Shown: positions 8,690 through 18,298 of the stretch, one piece after another
Layout: every line of letters begins with the position of its first letter
Numbering within the stretch: position 1 is the stretch's first letter
Assembly: GCF_900129635.1 (NCBI RefSeq)
Contig: NZ_FSRB01000002.1
Location: 1,020,727 to 1,084,726 of the forward strand
Source of the DNA: Singulisphaera sp. GP187
GTDB lineage: Bacteria; Planctomycetota; Planctomycetia; Isosphaerales; Isosphaeraceae
Length of the DNA: 64,000 nt
Reading direction: 5' to 3'
Program-made: the position numbers and the translations under genes
The notes under the pieces: generated by a model
The model's input: only the letters and a program-made list of their open reading frames with translations
Database searches by the model: none
What the model was told of the DNA's origin: nothing

Positions 8690-8767
8690 ACGGGGTTATG
8701 AAGCACCCCGCCTCCCCGGATCGATGTTGGTGCAATCATGTTTGATTCGTGATCAGTGCTTAATGAC

Positions 8768-11700
8768 TCAGTATCGGATCTCATATTTGAACTTGAAATT
8801 AGGATCATGGTGGAGGAATCGTCGGGGATCGCACTCAAATTCCCAGGGCCCTTTCTTGTAGACAAACGGATTCTTGGGCTTAGGCAGATTTTTATACCAT
8901 GGAGGGGGGGTGAGGTCCATGTTTGGCCCCTTGCTATCAGGCCATCCATCCCACCATGGTGTGTTGGGAGGTGTCCATGGCATGTAGGGTGGAGGTGTCG
9001 GAAAGAGTGGGCCATCTCCAGGATTGAAAGGATTGGGGACGGAACCACTAGGAGGGAGAGGGTCTGGGGGAAATGGATTTGATGGCGGATCCTCGGGGCC
9101 AAAAGGAATCGTCCCGATTGGCCCCAGGGGAAGGGGATAATTTCCGGTCGGATCAACGGCCTTTAGGGGATCGTTTTTAATGTAACGATTGAGATTGGTA
9201 TCCCCGGCAGCAAAGCCAACCAGATCCTGGCTAATCCACCTGCCACTCGTCGGATCCTCACTCCGATTAAACGCTAGGTTCAGTCCTACCCTCGGGTCAT
9301 AATTCGTCTCTGCGAACTTAAACCGGTCTCCGTTCGAGAAGTTGGTCTCATTCAGCACCTGCCCGAACGCACCATATTCGATGTGGTCAATCACGGCGCC
9401 GGTGTTATTCACTATATCACCGACTGTCCCAAGGCGGTCGGGTAGATACCACGCCACATTCCCTGAGGGCGTGTCGCGAGCCAGGACCGTATCGACTCCC
9501 ACTGCGCTAGGACCGTTGAGATATCCCGCGGTTAGAGTACTTGAACCGTTGAAGTCAAGGAGCGGAGAAGTCCCATCGAATAGCGTCCAAGTTGTCGATC
9601 CTCCCTCCGCCATTCCGATCCGACGGTTCATGGCATCGTATGTGTATGTCGACAAAACTGTTGTCACTCCACCTACCACCTGGGATACCTCGATCAGCCG
9701 ATTACGGAAATCCCAGGTGTAAACCGTCTTGTCGCCGCTGGAAATCTCCGTCTTGCTCGACAGATTCCCCTCGTCGTCGTAGGCATAGTTGAAAGTCCCA
9801 TCCGACAACAGACGATTGCCTGTGCCCGTCGAATAGCCGGTTGTGTTCCGGTTGCCGTTAGCATCATAGCCGAACGACTCATTGGCAAACGAGCCATTGG
9901 TGTGGGACACGCCCGTCAACTGGTTGTCGTTGGTGTACGTGTAGCCGAGCGTGTCGCTGGCCGAACCGCCGGTCGACGTCCAGGTTTTCACCTCCTGCGT
10001 CAAGCGGCTCGCCGCATCCAGCGTGTAGCCATAGGACGAGACCACCGTCCCACCCGTGAGCGCTGTCTCGTGGACGAGGTTAGTCAGGCGATCTGCCGCG
10101 TCGTAGGAGTAAGCGGTCGCCAGGACTGTCGACGTTCCCGTAAGGTCCGAGTAGCGAATCAGGCTCGTCCGCCGGCCCGCGTCATCGTAGGTGAAGTCCA
10201 CCCGCTTATTCGTCACTCCCGTACCGGACTGCGTCAGACGTACCAGTTCGTTCCGTGAGTCGTAGACATACGACGTCACGCCTCCGAGGCTGTCGGTTAA
10301 GCTCGTCCGATTTCCCACCGCGTCGAAACCGTAGGTCAGAGTCACTTGCGGAAGGCCCGTGGTCCCCGCATCGTCCACTGTGATCAAACGATCAGCATTA
10401 TCGTACGTGTAAGCGTAATGGCTGACGTTGTCGCTGATGCCGGTCACCCGCCCCGCCGCGTCGTAGTTCATGGTGATGACGTTCGTCGCCGCGCCGCCGC
10501 CGATGGGGATCCAGGACTCGGTCGTTGGGCGATCATCGGCGTCGTAGCCGAACTGGCGGATTCGCAGGTCGCGGTCAGTCACCTGCGTCAGGTTGCCTGC
10601 CAGATCGTATGCATAGGTCGTCACCTTGCCCCGCGGGTCGGTCTCCGTTGTTTCGCGGTTTGCAGCGTCATAGCCATAGCTGGTCACATTGCCTACCGGA
10701 TCGGTCAGGCTCGTCAATCGTGAGTGCAAATCGTAGGTGTACGTGGTCGTTCCGCCACCGGAGGGGGCCCTCTGGCTCGCCAGACGGTCGCGGACGTCAT
10801 AGGTGTTGGTGATGACATGGCCGAGCGGATCGGTCATGGTCGTTGCATTGCCGTCGGCGTCGTAGCCATAGCTGGTCGTCTGATTCAGTGGGTCGGTGAC
10901 GGCAATCCGGCGGTCGAGGTTGTCGTAGCTGTAGGTTGTCTTGTGGCCGAGCGGGTCACTGACGCTGGTAAGGTTGCCCTGGAAGTCGTAGTCATAGGTG
11001 TAGGTGACTCCTCCAAACCCTCCCGAGCCGCCGGAGCCACCCGAGCCACCCGGGTTGAAGGCATTCAGGATCATCGTCTCGAGCCGGCCCAGATCGTTGT
11101 ACGTGTATTGTGTGGAGTGATTGTTGGGATCAGTGACGAGGGTCAACTCGCCAGCCAGGTCGTAGATGTATGTCGTTCGGTGCCCCGCGGCATCAAGGAT
11201 GCCCGTCAGGCGATTGTCGTTATCGTAGTTGTACGAGGTTGTGTGACCCAGCGGATCGGTGCTCGTCTTGAGGTTGCCCCGGGCGTCGTAGGAGTACGTC
11301 GTGTGGTGGCTGGTTCCCTGGTTGACCGGATCGGTCATGCCGATCCGCATGTCGCGTTCGTTGTAGGCGTAGGTGGTGACGTGTCCCAGGGCGTCGGTGA
11401 CGCTGGTGACGTTGCCGTCGGCGTCATAGGTGTAGGAGGTCGACTTCCCCGCCGCCGCCTGCACCGGATTCTGCTCCGAGAGCACGCGGCCGGCCTGGTC
11501 GTAGGTGAACGTCGTCGTGTGACCGAGTTCGTCGGTGATCGAGGTGAGGTCACCGGCGGAATTGTAGCCCGAGACCACGTGGGGTGACCCGGCACCGGGG
11601 TAAGTGACCGTGGTGAGCCGGTCACGTGCGTCGTAGGCGTATGTGGTCGTGTTCCCATTGCGACTGGTGTCGGTAAGCTTCTGGCCGGCCGAGTTGTAGG

Positions 11701-14700
11701 TCCAGTCTTCGTGCAATCCGTCCGGGTCGGTGCGACGCAGCACGTTGCCGTGAGAGTCGAGCGTATACGTGGTCGTGTGTCCGTTGAAGTCGGTGATCGA
11801 CGTGGGAACTTGATAAGGCCCGTAGGTGATCGTCTCGATGTTGGGGGAAGAACCACCCGAGCCTCCCGACCCCCCTGACCCACCCGCACTGGGGCCCGGT
11901 CGGGTGATCGAGGTAATGTTGCCCAACGAGTCGTAAGTGAACGTCGTGATCCGGCCGAGCGCGTCGGTCTGGGTCACCGGAAAACCACGGTTATTGTAAG
12001 TGGTGGTCATCGATGCCCCGGTGGCGTCGGCGACACCGGTGAGGTGGCCGCTCCTGTCGAAGGTAATCGTCGTCGTGCGGCCGTTGGGGTCGGTGACACT
12101 CGCGTTATAAGCGGTAGAGAGTCCCCCGCTATCCCCGGGGGCCAGCAAGCCGTGGTTCCGCGATGGCGAGACCGAGGTCGACGAGGTGCCGTCGAAGAGG
12201 GTCTCACTGGCGAATTGACCGAAGGCGTTGTAGTAAGCGGTGGCGGTGTGGCCGTTGGGGCTGATCTCGGTCGTGATCAGGTGGTTTGCGGGGGTCGAGT
12301 AGCCGTACTGAACGATGGCGCCGTCAGGATCGGTGATTGCGGTGAGGTTGTCGTTGGAGTCGATGGTGATTGTCGTGACCCGGCTGGCGGGATCGGTGAT
12401 CGCGGCCAGGTGGCCGGAGCCATCGTAGGCCAGGGTCGTGACCAGCCCGACCGGGTCGGTGATGGTGTGCAGGGCGCCGGCGGCCACACCGCTGGCGAGG
12501 TAGGCGTAGGAGGTCGAATTGCCGTTGCGGTCGGTTTGGGAGGTCTCCCGGCCACCGGTGTCGAACTGGATCACGATTCCGTCGGGGTAGGTGTGAGTCC
12601 AGGTGCCGTCGAGATTGTGGACCAAGGTGGAGGGAGAAATGCTCGTCCCCCGGAAGCCCGGGGTGGCGGCTTGCCGGTCAAACGGCGCCACGGTGATCAT
12701 CCCGACATTACCGTAGCTCGAAGGGAAGGGAACGGAATCGAGCGGGAAGAACTGGTTGGAACCGGGGTCGGCCAGGAACAGCCGCACCTGTCCCGTGCCG
12801 TCGGTCAGAGCAATGCTCGGCCGGCCCGCGCCGTTGAGGTCGGCCGCCACGATGTTGCCCGGTTGGTAAGCGTAGTTGAACGGTCCGGCCGTGTGGAGGG
12901 TGCCATTTCCCCAGATTCCGGAGGACGACAGCGGGATGATATCGAGGTAGTTCCAGGCATTATTGTCGTTGACGGGCACGGCGATCTCCAGGCCCGAGTC
13001 TGGACCGTTGAAGTCGCCTGCCACAAGTCCGATCGTGGATTTGTCGGACTGACCGACGGTCTGGTAGGTGGAGGTGAAACTGAAACTACCGCTGCCGCTT
13101 CCCGTAAAGAGGTCCAGGCTGACGAAGGGATAGAAGCCGAACTCGGCCACGTTCATGTTGTTGGACTCGACGACCAGATCCGGATGGCCGTCGTTGTTGT
13201 AGTCGGTTGCGACGACGCCGATGGCCGTGTGCCCCGAAGGGAGTGCCAAGGCCGTGGCCGACCCCATGGAGCCGCTCCCCGTGGCGAGCATCACGTCGGC
13301 CAGCCCGTTGTCCGTTGCAAACGCCAGGTCGTCCTTGCCGTCGCCATTGAAGTCGCCGAAGACCATCGAGTCTGGTCTGGAACCCGAGGAGACGCCGTTG
13401 CCGGCCGAGGAGACGACGGGTGTTGCGAAGGTGCCGTCGCCATGGCCGGTGTAGATGGCGACGGAGTAGTTGCCCGAACCGGAGCTTGGGGCCAGGAGGA
13501 CCGCGACGTCGAGCACGCCGTTGATGTGGCCGGTGAAGTTGCCGAGGGCGACGGCCTTGCCGATCGTCCCGGTCGGAAGAGTGTAGGAACTGCCCGCGGT
13601 GAAGCCCCCCGCGCCGTTGTTGAGCCGGATCGCCAGGGTCGACGAGTCGGCCACGACCTGATCGATCCAGGAGTCGCCATTGAGAGCCCCGGCCACGGTT
13701 CCGACGACTCCCCCATAGGTTGTGACCGCGGCGGCCGTGAAGTGCCCCGCCCCATCATTGGCCAGGATCTGCGAGTCGGTGACAGCGGAACCCAGGGCGA
13801 GGTCTTGAACATAGGATTGGCCGTCGTTGTAGACCGCGTCGAATCGCTCCGACCCCTGCTTACCCCGACTCAGAAGCGCCGACTCCCCTGGGGTGACCTG
13901 GGAAATGTGCTCCAGGCCACCGATGCTCCAGCCGGCTCCCAGTGCGTCGCTTGCCGAGTTGACGACGTTGACGTACCCTTCCCCGGAGGTCGTCAAGAAC
14001 GTCGCTCCGGTGAGAACGGAGCCGAAGACCTCGGTTACGGTTACGGTGTAGGGATAAACGCCCGTGGGTAGCGCCGAGGCGTCGACCTGGAGTGGGATGT
14101 AGTATGTGGTTCCGTCTACCAGTCCACCGGGGGTCGGATAGGTCGTGGCGCCTCCCTGAATCACCCCTCCCAGACTGACCTGGGCTGAGATGGAGCTGAT
14201 CGAAGAACCGTCGCCGGCAGGTTGTGCCGTGAATTGATACTGGACGACGGGATGCGAGTGAGCCTGGTCCGAGCTGTACTGCAGGTCGAGACCGTGACTC
14301 AGTCCCTGGGACTGATAGGTGACCGTTTGGTGGTCCTGAAAGTACTGGCCGGTGAGTAAACTGGCATCCGAGGCGAGCATGGGATCCAGGCCGCTGGGGG
14401 GATTGGAACCTCCCACCAGGTTCCCTGTTGGATCGCAGTCGGGACAGGGCGGATTGGGAGCGGAAGTCGGCGGTGCTGGTTGTTCGATCAGACAACCCGA
14501 GTACGAGACGCCACCGCTGCCTCCACTTCCTCCACTTCCGCTGAGTTCCTCCAGTGACATGGCGTGGAAGGCGGACGACTGCGGCGGTTTCGCGGCGGCG
14601 AGTGAAATCGGGCCGATCGAGTTCAGCGTCAGCCCATCCGCTGACACAACCATGCGCGTGACGGCGTCCTTGCCGCCAGTTTGCATGTTCATTCGCAGCA

Positions 14701-16051
14701 AGTTCACGACCGCTCCGGGGCGATAACCGGCGGTATTCGGCAGTGTCAACTCAACGGGCTGGGTCAGATCGATCCCCACGGAACGATAAAGCAGCATCGC
14801 GCCTCTCAGCGATCCCGGCATATGCTGGTACGCCAGTGACGCGGGCAATTCGGCCACCGAGATCGTCCCCGCGGTGACGGCTCCCTTGGAATTGGCCGGT
14901 AGGCGGATCGCAAATCCTGGTATCGCCGAGTTGGTCACGCTGGCGGCCTTGGATGGATCGGTCCGGCTGAAATCGGCGGGGGCCGACCAGTCGATCTTGG
15001 GCAAAATCAGCGGCTGGACGATCGCATTGTTGGCATTGGCATAGGGTTGATGACCAAGTAACTGCTCGACTGGCGCCGTCAGGTTGAGCCAATCGTCGCT
15101 GTTCGATTTGGAGTCGCCAACCTTGATCGGCCCTGGATTCGTCGGCACCCCGGCCAGGGTAAAGTTCCCGTTGGCATCGGTCATGGCCTTGGCATCGCCG
15201 ATCGCAACCGGGATGCCTGAGCGGGGCGTGCCCGACTCGTCGACGACATGCCCCGACAGTTCGGTGGTCGTTAGCTGAGCTTCGTTGACCTGAACCGGTA
15301 TTTTCAGGGCGGCCTCATGGACCCCATCGCTGGCAACGACGGTGAGGGTCATCGTCCCGGCCTGACCTGGTGCCGGGGCGAAGATCAGCTCGCCGGTCTG
15401 GCGATTAAAGGTCATATGGTCGGGAAGAGGCTGGGGAGTAATTGTATAAGTAACGTTCTGGCCAAAGAGACCGCCGGGCTGGATCGTGAGGTCGAGGGTT
15501 GACCCAATATTAATGTTTTGCACTGTTGACGTGACGATAGGCGGATTAATTACAGGGGAAAGCGTGGTGGAATCAAGAGGCTTTCCGCTTGGGGACTGGG
15601 TCGGTGGAATGATCGTCGTGGGTAAGGCTGAAGCCGGCGGAGTGCTGACCTCGGGCGTCGTTGTAGCCAATTCCGGGCTGGACGTTGAGTTCGGGGTGGG
15701 TGGGGTGAGGAACGCCGTCAGGTGGTGCCGCGCCGCATAGGCCGGATGCTGCGCGAGCACCATGGCGAGGCAACCTCCCCAGCCATTGCGAGCGGCATAG
15801 GCCGAATGCTGCTTCATCGCCGTGGCCAGGGCCCCGAGACCCTGGCGCGTGGCCGCCTGGCGATCACTGACGAGCTGTTGCGCAAACGCATCGAGATCGG
15901 GTCGTGTGTTGCCGTCGTCTCGCAATTTGAAATGAGCCTGGGCCGTCGATACCGGGATGACGCTCGGCTTCCAGCCGCTGTGGCTGAGCATCTGGCGGGG
16001 CTCGAGAGAATCGAAACGAGGAGTGAGAGGCTTCCGTTGTCGGCGGCTCAT
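8768..16051 (-). CDS. Giant LEPR-XLL / FG-GAP / YD-repeat (RHS) surface protein (2,427 aa)
   Basis: Start chosen at ATG 16051: GAGGAAGGA lies upstream, and the protein then begins with the planctomycete LEPR-XLL sorting motif (FDSLEPRQMLS, residues 13-23). Order of domains: His/Ala-rich and Thr/Pro-rich linkers to about 170; an Ig/cadherin-like domain 170-256 (GELIFAPAPGQAGTMTLTV); a carboxypeptidase-regulatory-like beta sandwich 264-303; a GGS linker near 510; FG-GAP/VCBS propeller repeats about 730-1120 (FGDFNGDGKDDLAF, DYNNDGHPDLVV); many YD repeats about 1145-2200, with two further GGS tracts; the RHS-associated core about 2205-2295 ending DPTG; and a Pro-rich tail of about 130 residues. 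RHS proteins form hollow shells around a variable C-terminal cargo. No toxin motif is visible in the tail. The frame stays open upstream to 16516. Confidence 0.93.
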   Translation of the reverse strand: MSRRQRKPLTPRFDSLEPRQMLSHSGWKPSVIPVSTAQAHFKLRDDGNTRPDLDAFAQQLVSDRQAATRQGLGALATAMKQHSAYAARNGWGGCLAMVLAQHPAYAARHHLTAFLTPPTPNSTSSPELATTTPEVSTPPASALPTTIIPPTQSPSGKPLDSTTLSPVINPPIVTSTVQNINIGSTLDLTIQPGGLFGQNVTYTITPQPLPDHMTFNRQTGELIFAPAPGQAGTMTLTVVASDGVHEAALKIPVQVNEAQLTTTELSGHVVDESGTPRSGIPVAIGDAKAMTDANGNFTLAGVPTNPGPIKVGDSKSNSDDWLNLTAPVEQLLGHQPYANANNAIVQPLILPKIDWSAPADFSRTDPSKAASVTNSAIPGFAIRLPANSKGAVTAGTISVAELPASLAYQHMPGSLRGAMLLYRSVGIDLTQPVELTLPNTAGYRPGAVVNLLRMNMQTGGKDAVTRMVVSADGLTLNSIGPISLAAAKPPQSSAFHAMSLEELSGSGGSGGSGGVSYSGCLIEQPAPPTSAPNPPCPDCDPTGNLVGGSNPPSGLDPMLASDASLLTGQYFQDHQTVTYQSQGLSHGLDLQYSSDQAHSHPVVQYQFTAQPAGDGSSISSISAQVSLGGVIQGGATTYPTPGGLVDGTTYYIPLQVDASALPTGVYPYTVTVTEVFGSVLTGATFLTTSGEGYVNVVNSASDALGAGWSIGGLEHISQVTPGESALLSRGKQGSERFDAVYNDGQSYVQDLALGSAVTDSQILANDGAGHFTAAAVTTYGGVVGTVAGALNGDSWIDQVVADSSTLAIRLNNGAGGFTAGSSYTLPTGTIGKAVALGNFTGHINGVLDVAVLLAPSSGSGNYSVAIYTGHGDGTFATPVVSSAGNGVSSGSRPDSMVFGDFNGDGKDDLAFATDNGLADVMLATGSGSMGSATALALPSGHTAIGVVATDYNNDGHPDLVVESNNMNVAEFGFYPFVSLDLFTGSGSGSFSFTSTYQTVGQSDKSTIGLVAGDFNGPDSGLEIAVPVNDNNAWNYLDIIPLSSSGIWGNGTLHTAGPFNYAYQPGNIVAADLNGAGRPSIALTDGTGQVRLFLADPGSNQFFPLDSVPFPSSYGNVGMITVAPFDRQAATPGFRGTSISPSTLVHNLDGTWTHTYPDGIVIQFDTGGRETSQTDRNGNSTSYAYLASGVAAGALHTITDPVGLVTTLAYDGSGHLAAITDPASRVTTITIDSNDNLTAITDPDGAIVQYGYSTPANHLITTEISPNGHTATAYYNAFGQFASETLFDGTSSTSVSPSRNHGLLAPGDSGGLSTAYNASVTDPNGRTTTITFDRSGHLTGVADATGASMTTTYNNRGFPVTQTDALGRITTFTYDSLGNITSITRPGPSAGGSGGSGGSGGSSPNIETITYGPYQVPTSITDFNGHTTTYTLDSHGNVLRRTDPDGLHEDWTYNSAGQKLTDTSRNGNTTTYAYDARDRLTTVTYPGAGSPHVVSGYNSAGDLTSITDELGHTTTFTYDQAGRVLSEQNPVQAAAGKSTSYTYDADGNVTSVTDALGHVTTYAYNERDMRIGMTDPVNQGTSHHTTYSYDARGNLKTSTDPLGHTTSYNYDNDNRLTGILDAAGHRTTYIYDLAGELTLVTDPNNHSTQYTYNDLGRLETMILNAFNPGGSGGSGGSGGFGGVTYTYDYDFQGNLTSVSDPLGHKTTYSYDNLDRRIAVTDPLNQTTSYGYDADGNATTMTDPLGHVITNTYDVRDRLASQRAPSGGGTTTYTYDLHSRLTSLTDPVGNVTSYGYDAANRETTETDPRGKVTTYAYDLAGNLTQVTDRDLRIRQFGYDADDRPTTESWIPIGGGAATNVITMNYDAAGRVTGISDNVSHYAYTYDNADRLITVDDAGTTGLPQVTLTYGFDAVGNRTSLTDSLGGVTSYVYDSRNELVRLTQSGTGVTNKRVDFTYDDAGRRTSLIRYSDLTGTSTVLATAYSYDAADRLTNLVHETALTGGTVVSSYGYTLDAASRLTQEVKTWTSTGGSASDTLGYTYTNDNQLTGVSHTNGSFANESFGYDANGNRNTTGYSTGTGNRLLSDGTFNYAYDDEGNLSSKTEISSGDKTVYTWDFRNRLIEVSQVVGGVTTVLSTYTYDAMNRRIGMAEGGSTTWTLFDGTSPLLDFNGSSTLTAGYLNGPSAVGVDTVLARDTPSGNVAWYLPDRLGTVGDIVNNTGAVIDHIEYGAFGQVLNETNFSNGDRFKFAETNYDPRVGLNLAFNRSEDPTSGRWISQDLVGFAAGDTNLNRYIKNDPLKAVDPTGNYPLPLGPIGTIPFGPEDPPSNPFPPDPLPPSGSVPNPFNPGDGPLFPTPPPYMPWTPPNTPWWDGWPDSKGPNMDLTPPPWYKNLPKPKNPFVYKKGPWEFECDPRRFLHHDPNFKFKYEIRY

Positions 16052-16183
16052 GGGTGCGGTCCTTCCTCGTGAACGCCTTGCGTGCCGTCGCCGGCACCGC
16101 GCAGGGCGATGCCGTGGAGCTGACGCAAGGGTTTCAATAGTAGAGTGATCAAGAGTGGGGCGAGCGGCACACCCAGCGCCGAA

Positions 16184-16193
16184 GGGGGGGGGG
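16184..16193. repeat. G10 homopolymer tract upstream of the YD-repeat gene
   Basis: Ten consecutive G (C10 on the coding strand), 133-142 bases before the chosen start of the giant gene, inside an in-frame open extension. Its location in the probable promoter or leader makes slippage-based expression change conceivable. The divergent intergenic region 16052-16580 shows nothing else clear. Confidence 0.6.
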
Positions 16194-16580
16194 ACTTGTC
16201 GTCGGGTGATTTTAGATCTGCTTCGGATCCTGATGAATGGAGTCATCGTCAAATCGGAACGTTGGGACACTTCAACCATACCCCGAACCGAAATCAAGCA
16301 AAATGTTTTCCGGACAGCGTGATCAGGCGGGTGCAGCGTAATCCCTGGCGAGATCGAACGGATTGATTTTTCAGGAGTTAGGTCAAGCCGCCGCTCCGAG
16401 AAAAAACTTCGAGGAAGTCGAATAAGTACTCCCGACGGCAGGGGCGGATCCGTAGCAATCGATTTTTTGACATGCCTGATGATTTTCTTGGCAATTACGC
16501 GTAAGATTGTTTTCAATCCAAAGCCTGCTTGATCGCCTTGTAGTTGGCGTTACTCATTGTTTATCGTTGGCGAATTTGGT

Positions 16581-17999
16581 ATGACCTTCATGAATCTGCC
16601 CGATGGCCGCCCGCTGGTGGCCGACGAGGGAGTGTTGCTCGACGCTGCGTCGGGTGACGGCCGCCTCGTCCTCTGGCTACCCGGCGCCCAGGCAGACGGA
16701 TTCCGGCACTGGGATCGCGTGGGCACGGCGGCTGGCGCAATCGTGACCGCGATTGACGGCCTCTGCTCCTTGCCAGTGGTCTTGAGCCCGGCACAGCAGC
16801 AGACCGGGATGGGTTTGCCGGCGTTCCTCCGACGCTTGGTCAGGTCGAAAACCGAACCAACCTGGAAACTCCCGGGCGGGGGAACGTGCGCGCGATCCGG
16901 GCCGAGGCGGACTGATCTTGTGCTTGCGTGGTCCGATGACGGAAAGGACTCGCTCGACGAGGCTCGGATCAGGGGCCGATGGCCAGCCTCGCAGGAGATC
17001 CGGCGGATTGGCCGGGGCTTGTGCTTGGTTTTTGGCATCGAGCCAGCGCAGGTCAAGACGGATGTAGCGTCGTCGGCCAGCGACCTGCCACCGATGATCC
17101 CCTCGCGGCAGCTCGCCGCGAACGCGCTGGCCGAGGTGCGTCAGTCCGGGGATCGCTCCCGTGAGGTCACGGCCTTGATCGATCTCGCCGTCTCCTACTT
17201 GCACAAGCTCGACGCCCAGCCCGCGGTGTCACTCCTGGAGGAAGCACGCGACGGGGCACGCCGGCTCGGTGACCGGGTTCGGGAACTCGATGCCCTGGTC
17301 AACCTGGGCCAGGCCGCGGTCATACTGGGCCGGCCGGAGCAGGCAATCGAGATCCTCGGGCCGGCGTTGACCTATGCCCGCGAGACCGGCGACCGTTACA
17401 CCGAGAAGGTCGCGCTGGAACGCCTGGGACTCGCGTATCAAGGTCGGGCCGATCCGATCCGGGCGCGGGAGCACTTCGAGCAGGCGCTGGGGATCGCCCG
17501 GAGGGTGGGGGATGCCCAGCACGAGGCGATGCTTCTGTGGTATGTCGCGATCGCCGAAGCCGATCTGGGCCGACGGGACCGGGCGATCGTCCGCGGAGAA
17601 GAGTCCGTCGACTTGCTCCGCCGATTGGGGAAGCCGCAAACCGAGCGGTACGCCCAACATCTGGCCGACTATCGAGCGGGCGGTGGCTCGACAACGCCGG
17701 CCCTGAGGGCGGGAGGAATCTTCGACGCCAACGTCATCACAACCCAGCCCCAGACCCAGGCCTCGACCGCGGCCGGCCCCGGCCTGTTGCGCATGGCGCT
17801 GACCGCGACGAAGGCGGCCGCGACGTTCGCCGGTTCGGGATTCAAGACCGTCCCCCTGGACGTCTACCGGGCTCGACTGGCGACATGCACGCCATGCGAA
17901 ATGTTCACCGGCGTACGTTGTCGGGTCTGCGGTTGTATCTCCGCCGCCAAGGCGAGATTGCCTCACGAGGACTGTCCGGCCGGAAAATGGCCCTCCTGA
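16581..17999 (+). CDS. TPR protein with C-terminal Cys-rich motif (472 aa)
   Basis: ATG 16581 (MTFMNLPDG) is preferred over an in-frame TTG at 16557; neither has a strong ribosome site. Residues about 175-370 are tetratricopeptide repeats (EVTALIDLAVSYLHKLD, RELDALVNLGQAAVILGRPE, EKVALERLGLAYQGRADP), so a protein-protein interaction role is likely. The C-terminus holds a compact metal-site-like motif: CTPC, then CRVCGC, then HEDCPAGKW. This motif recurs in planctomycete proteins near glycosyltransferases. The N-terminal 150 residues are unassigned. The gene is followed, after about 300 bp, by glycosyltransferases on the same strand, suggesting a part in the same glycan or glycoprotein pathway. 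Confidence 0.75.
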   Translation: MTFMNLPDGRPLVADEGVLLDAASGDGRLVLWLPGAQADGFRHWDRVGTAAGAIVTAIDGLCSLPVVLSPAQQQTGMGLPAFLRRLVRSKTEPTWKLPGGGTCARSGPRRTDLVLAWSDDGKDSLDEARIRGRWPASQEIRRIGRGLCLVFGIEPAQVKTDVASSASDLPPMIPSRQLAANALAEVRQSGDRSREVTALIDLAVSYLHKLDAQPAVSLLEEARDGARRLGDRVRELDALVNLGQAAVILGRPEQAIEILGPALTYARETGDRYTEKVALERLGLAYQGRADPIRAREHFEQALGIARRVGDAQHEAMLLWYVAIAEADLGRRDRAIVRGEESVDLLRRLGKPQTERYAQHLADYRAGGGSTTPALRAGGIFDANVITTQPQTQASTAAGPGLLRMALTATKAAATFAGSGFKTVPLDVYRARLATCTPCEMFTGVRCRVCGCISAAKARLPHEDCPAGKWPS

Positions 18000-18298
18000 C
18001 CCGCAGTCTCGGGGCCGCTTGGGGCCAGGAGGAAACCGCAATCCCTCGTCCAGTCGATCAGTCAATTCTTTAGAGCGTGAATGGTGAAGATAATTTGAGT
18101 TATCGTCCGTGGGCGTCGAGTGCTCGAGGATGGCCTGAGGCATCAACCCGGATGCGATCAGTGGACAATTCACCAGCCGGTCAGATGCGAGCTTATTGAC
18201 ACGCGACAGTCGTCAGCCCTACTTTTGTGACTCCCAGAACATCTTCCGACCTCTTCCTGCGATCGGGATCACCGACATTGATGAAGGAATCGGCGGCG

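Noticed and set aside
8768..9180. Toxin domain at the C-terminus of the YD-repeat protein
   Set aside because: The tail is Pro-rich without a recognisable nuclease, deaminase or other toxin motif, and no immunity gene is adjacent.
12044..14071. Long plus-strand open frame opposite the giant YD-repeat gene
   Set aside because: It mirrors codon periodicity of the real gene on the other strand; its protein is Val/Gly/Arg-rich without domains.
16052..16516. N-terminal extension of the giant protein to 16516
   Set aside because: The stretch lacks a signal or known fold, crosses the G10 tract, and the start at 16051 has a strong ribosome site directly before the LEPR-XLL motif.
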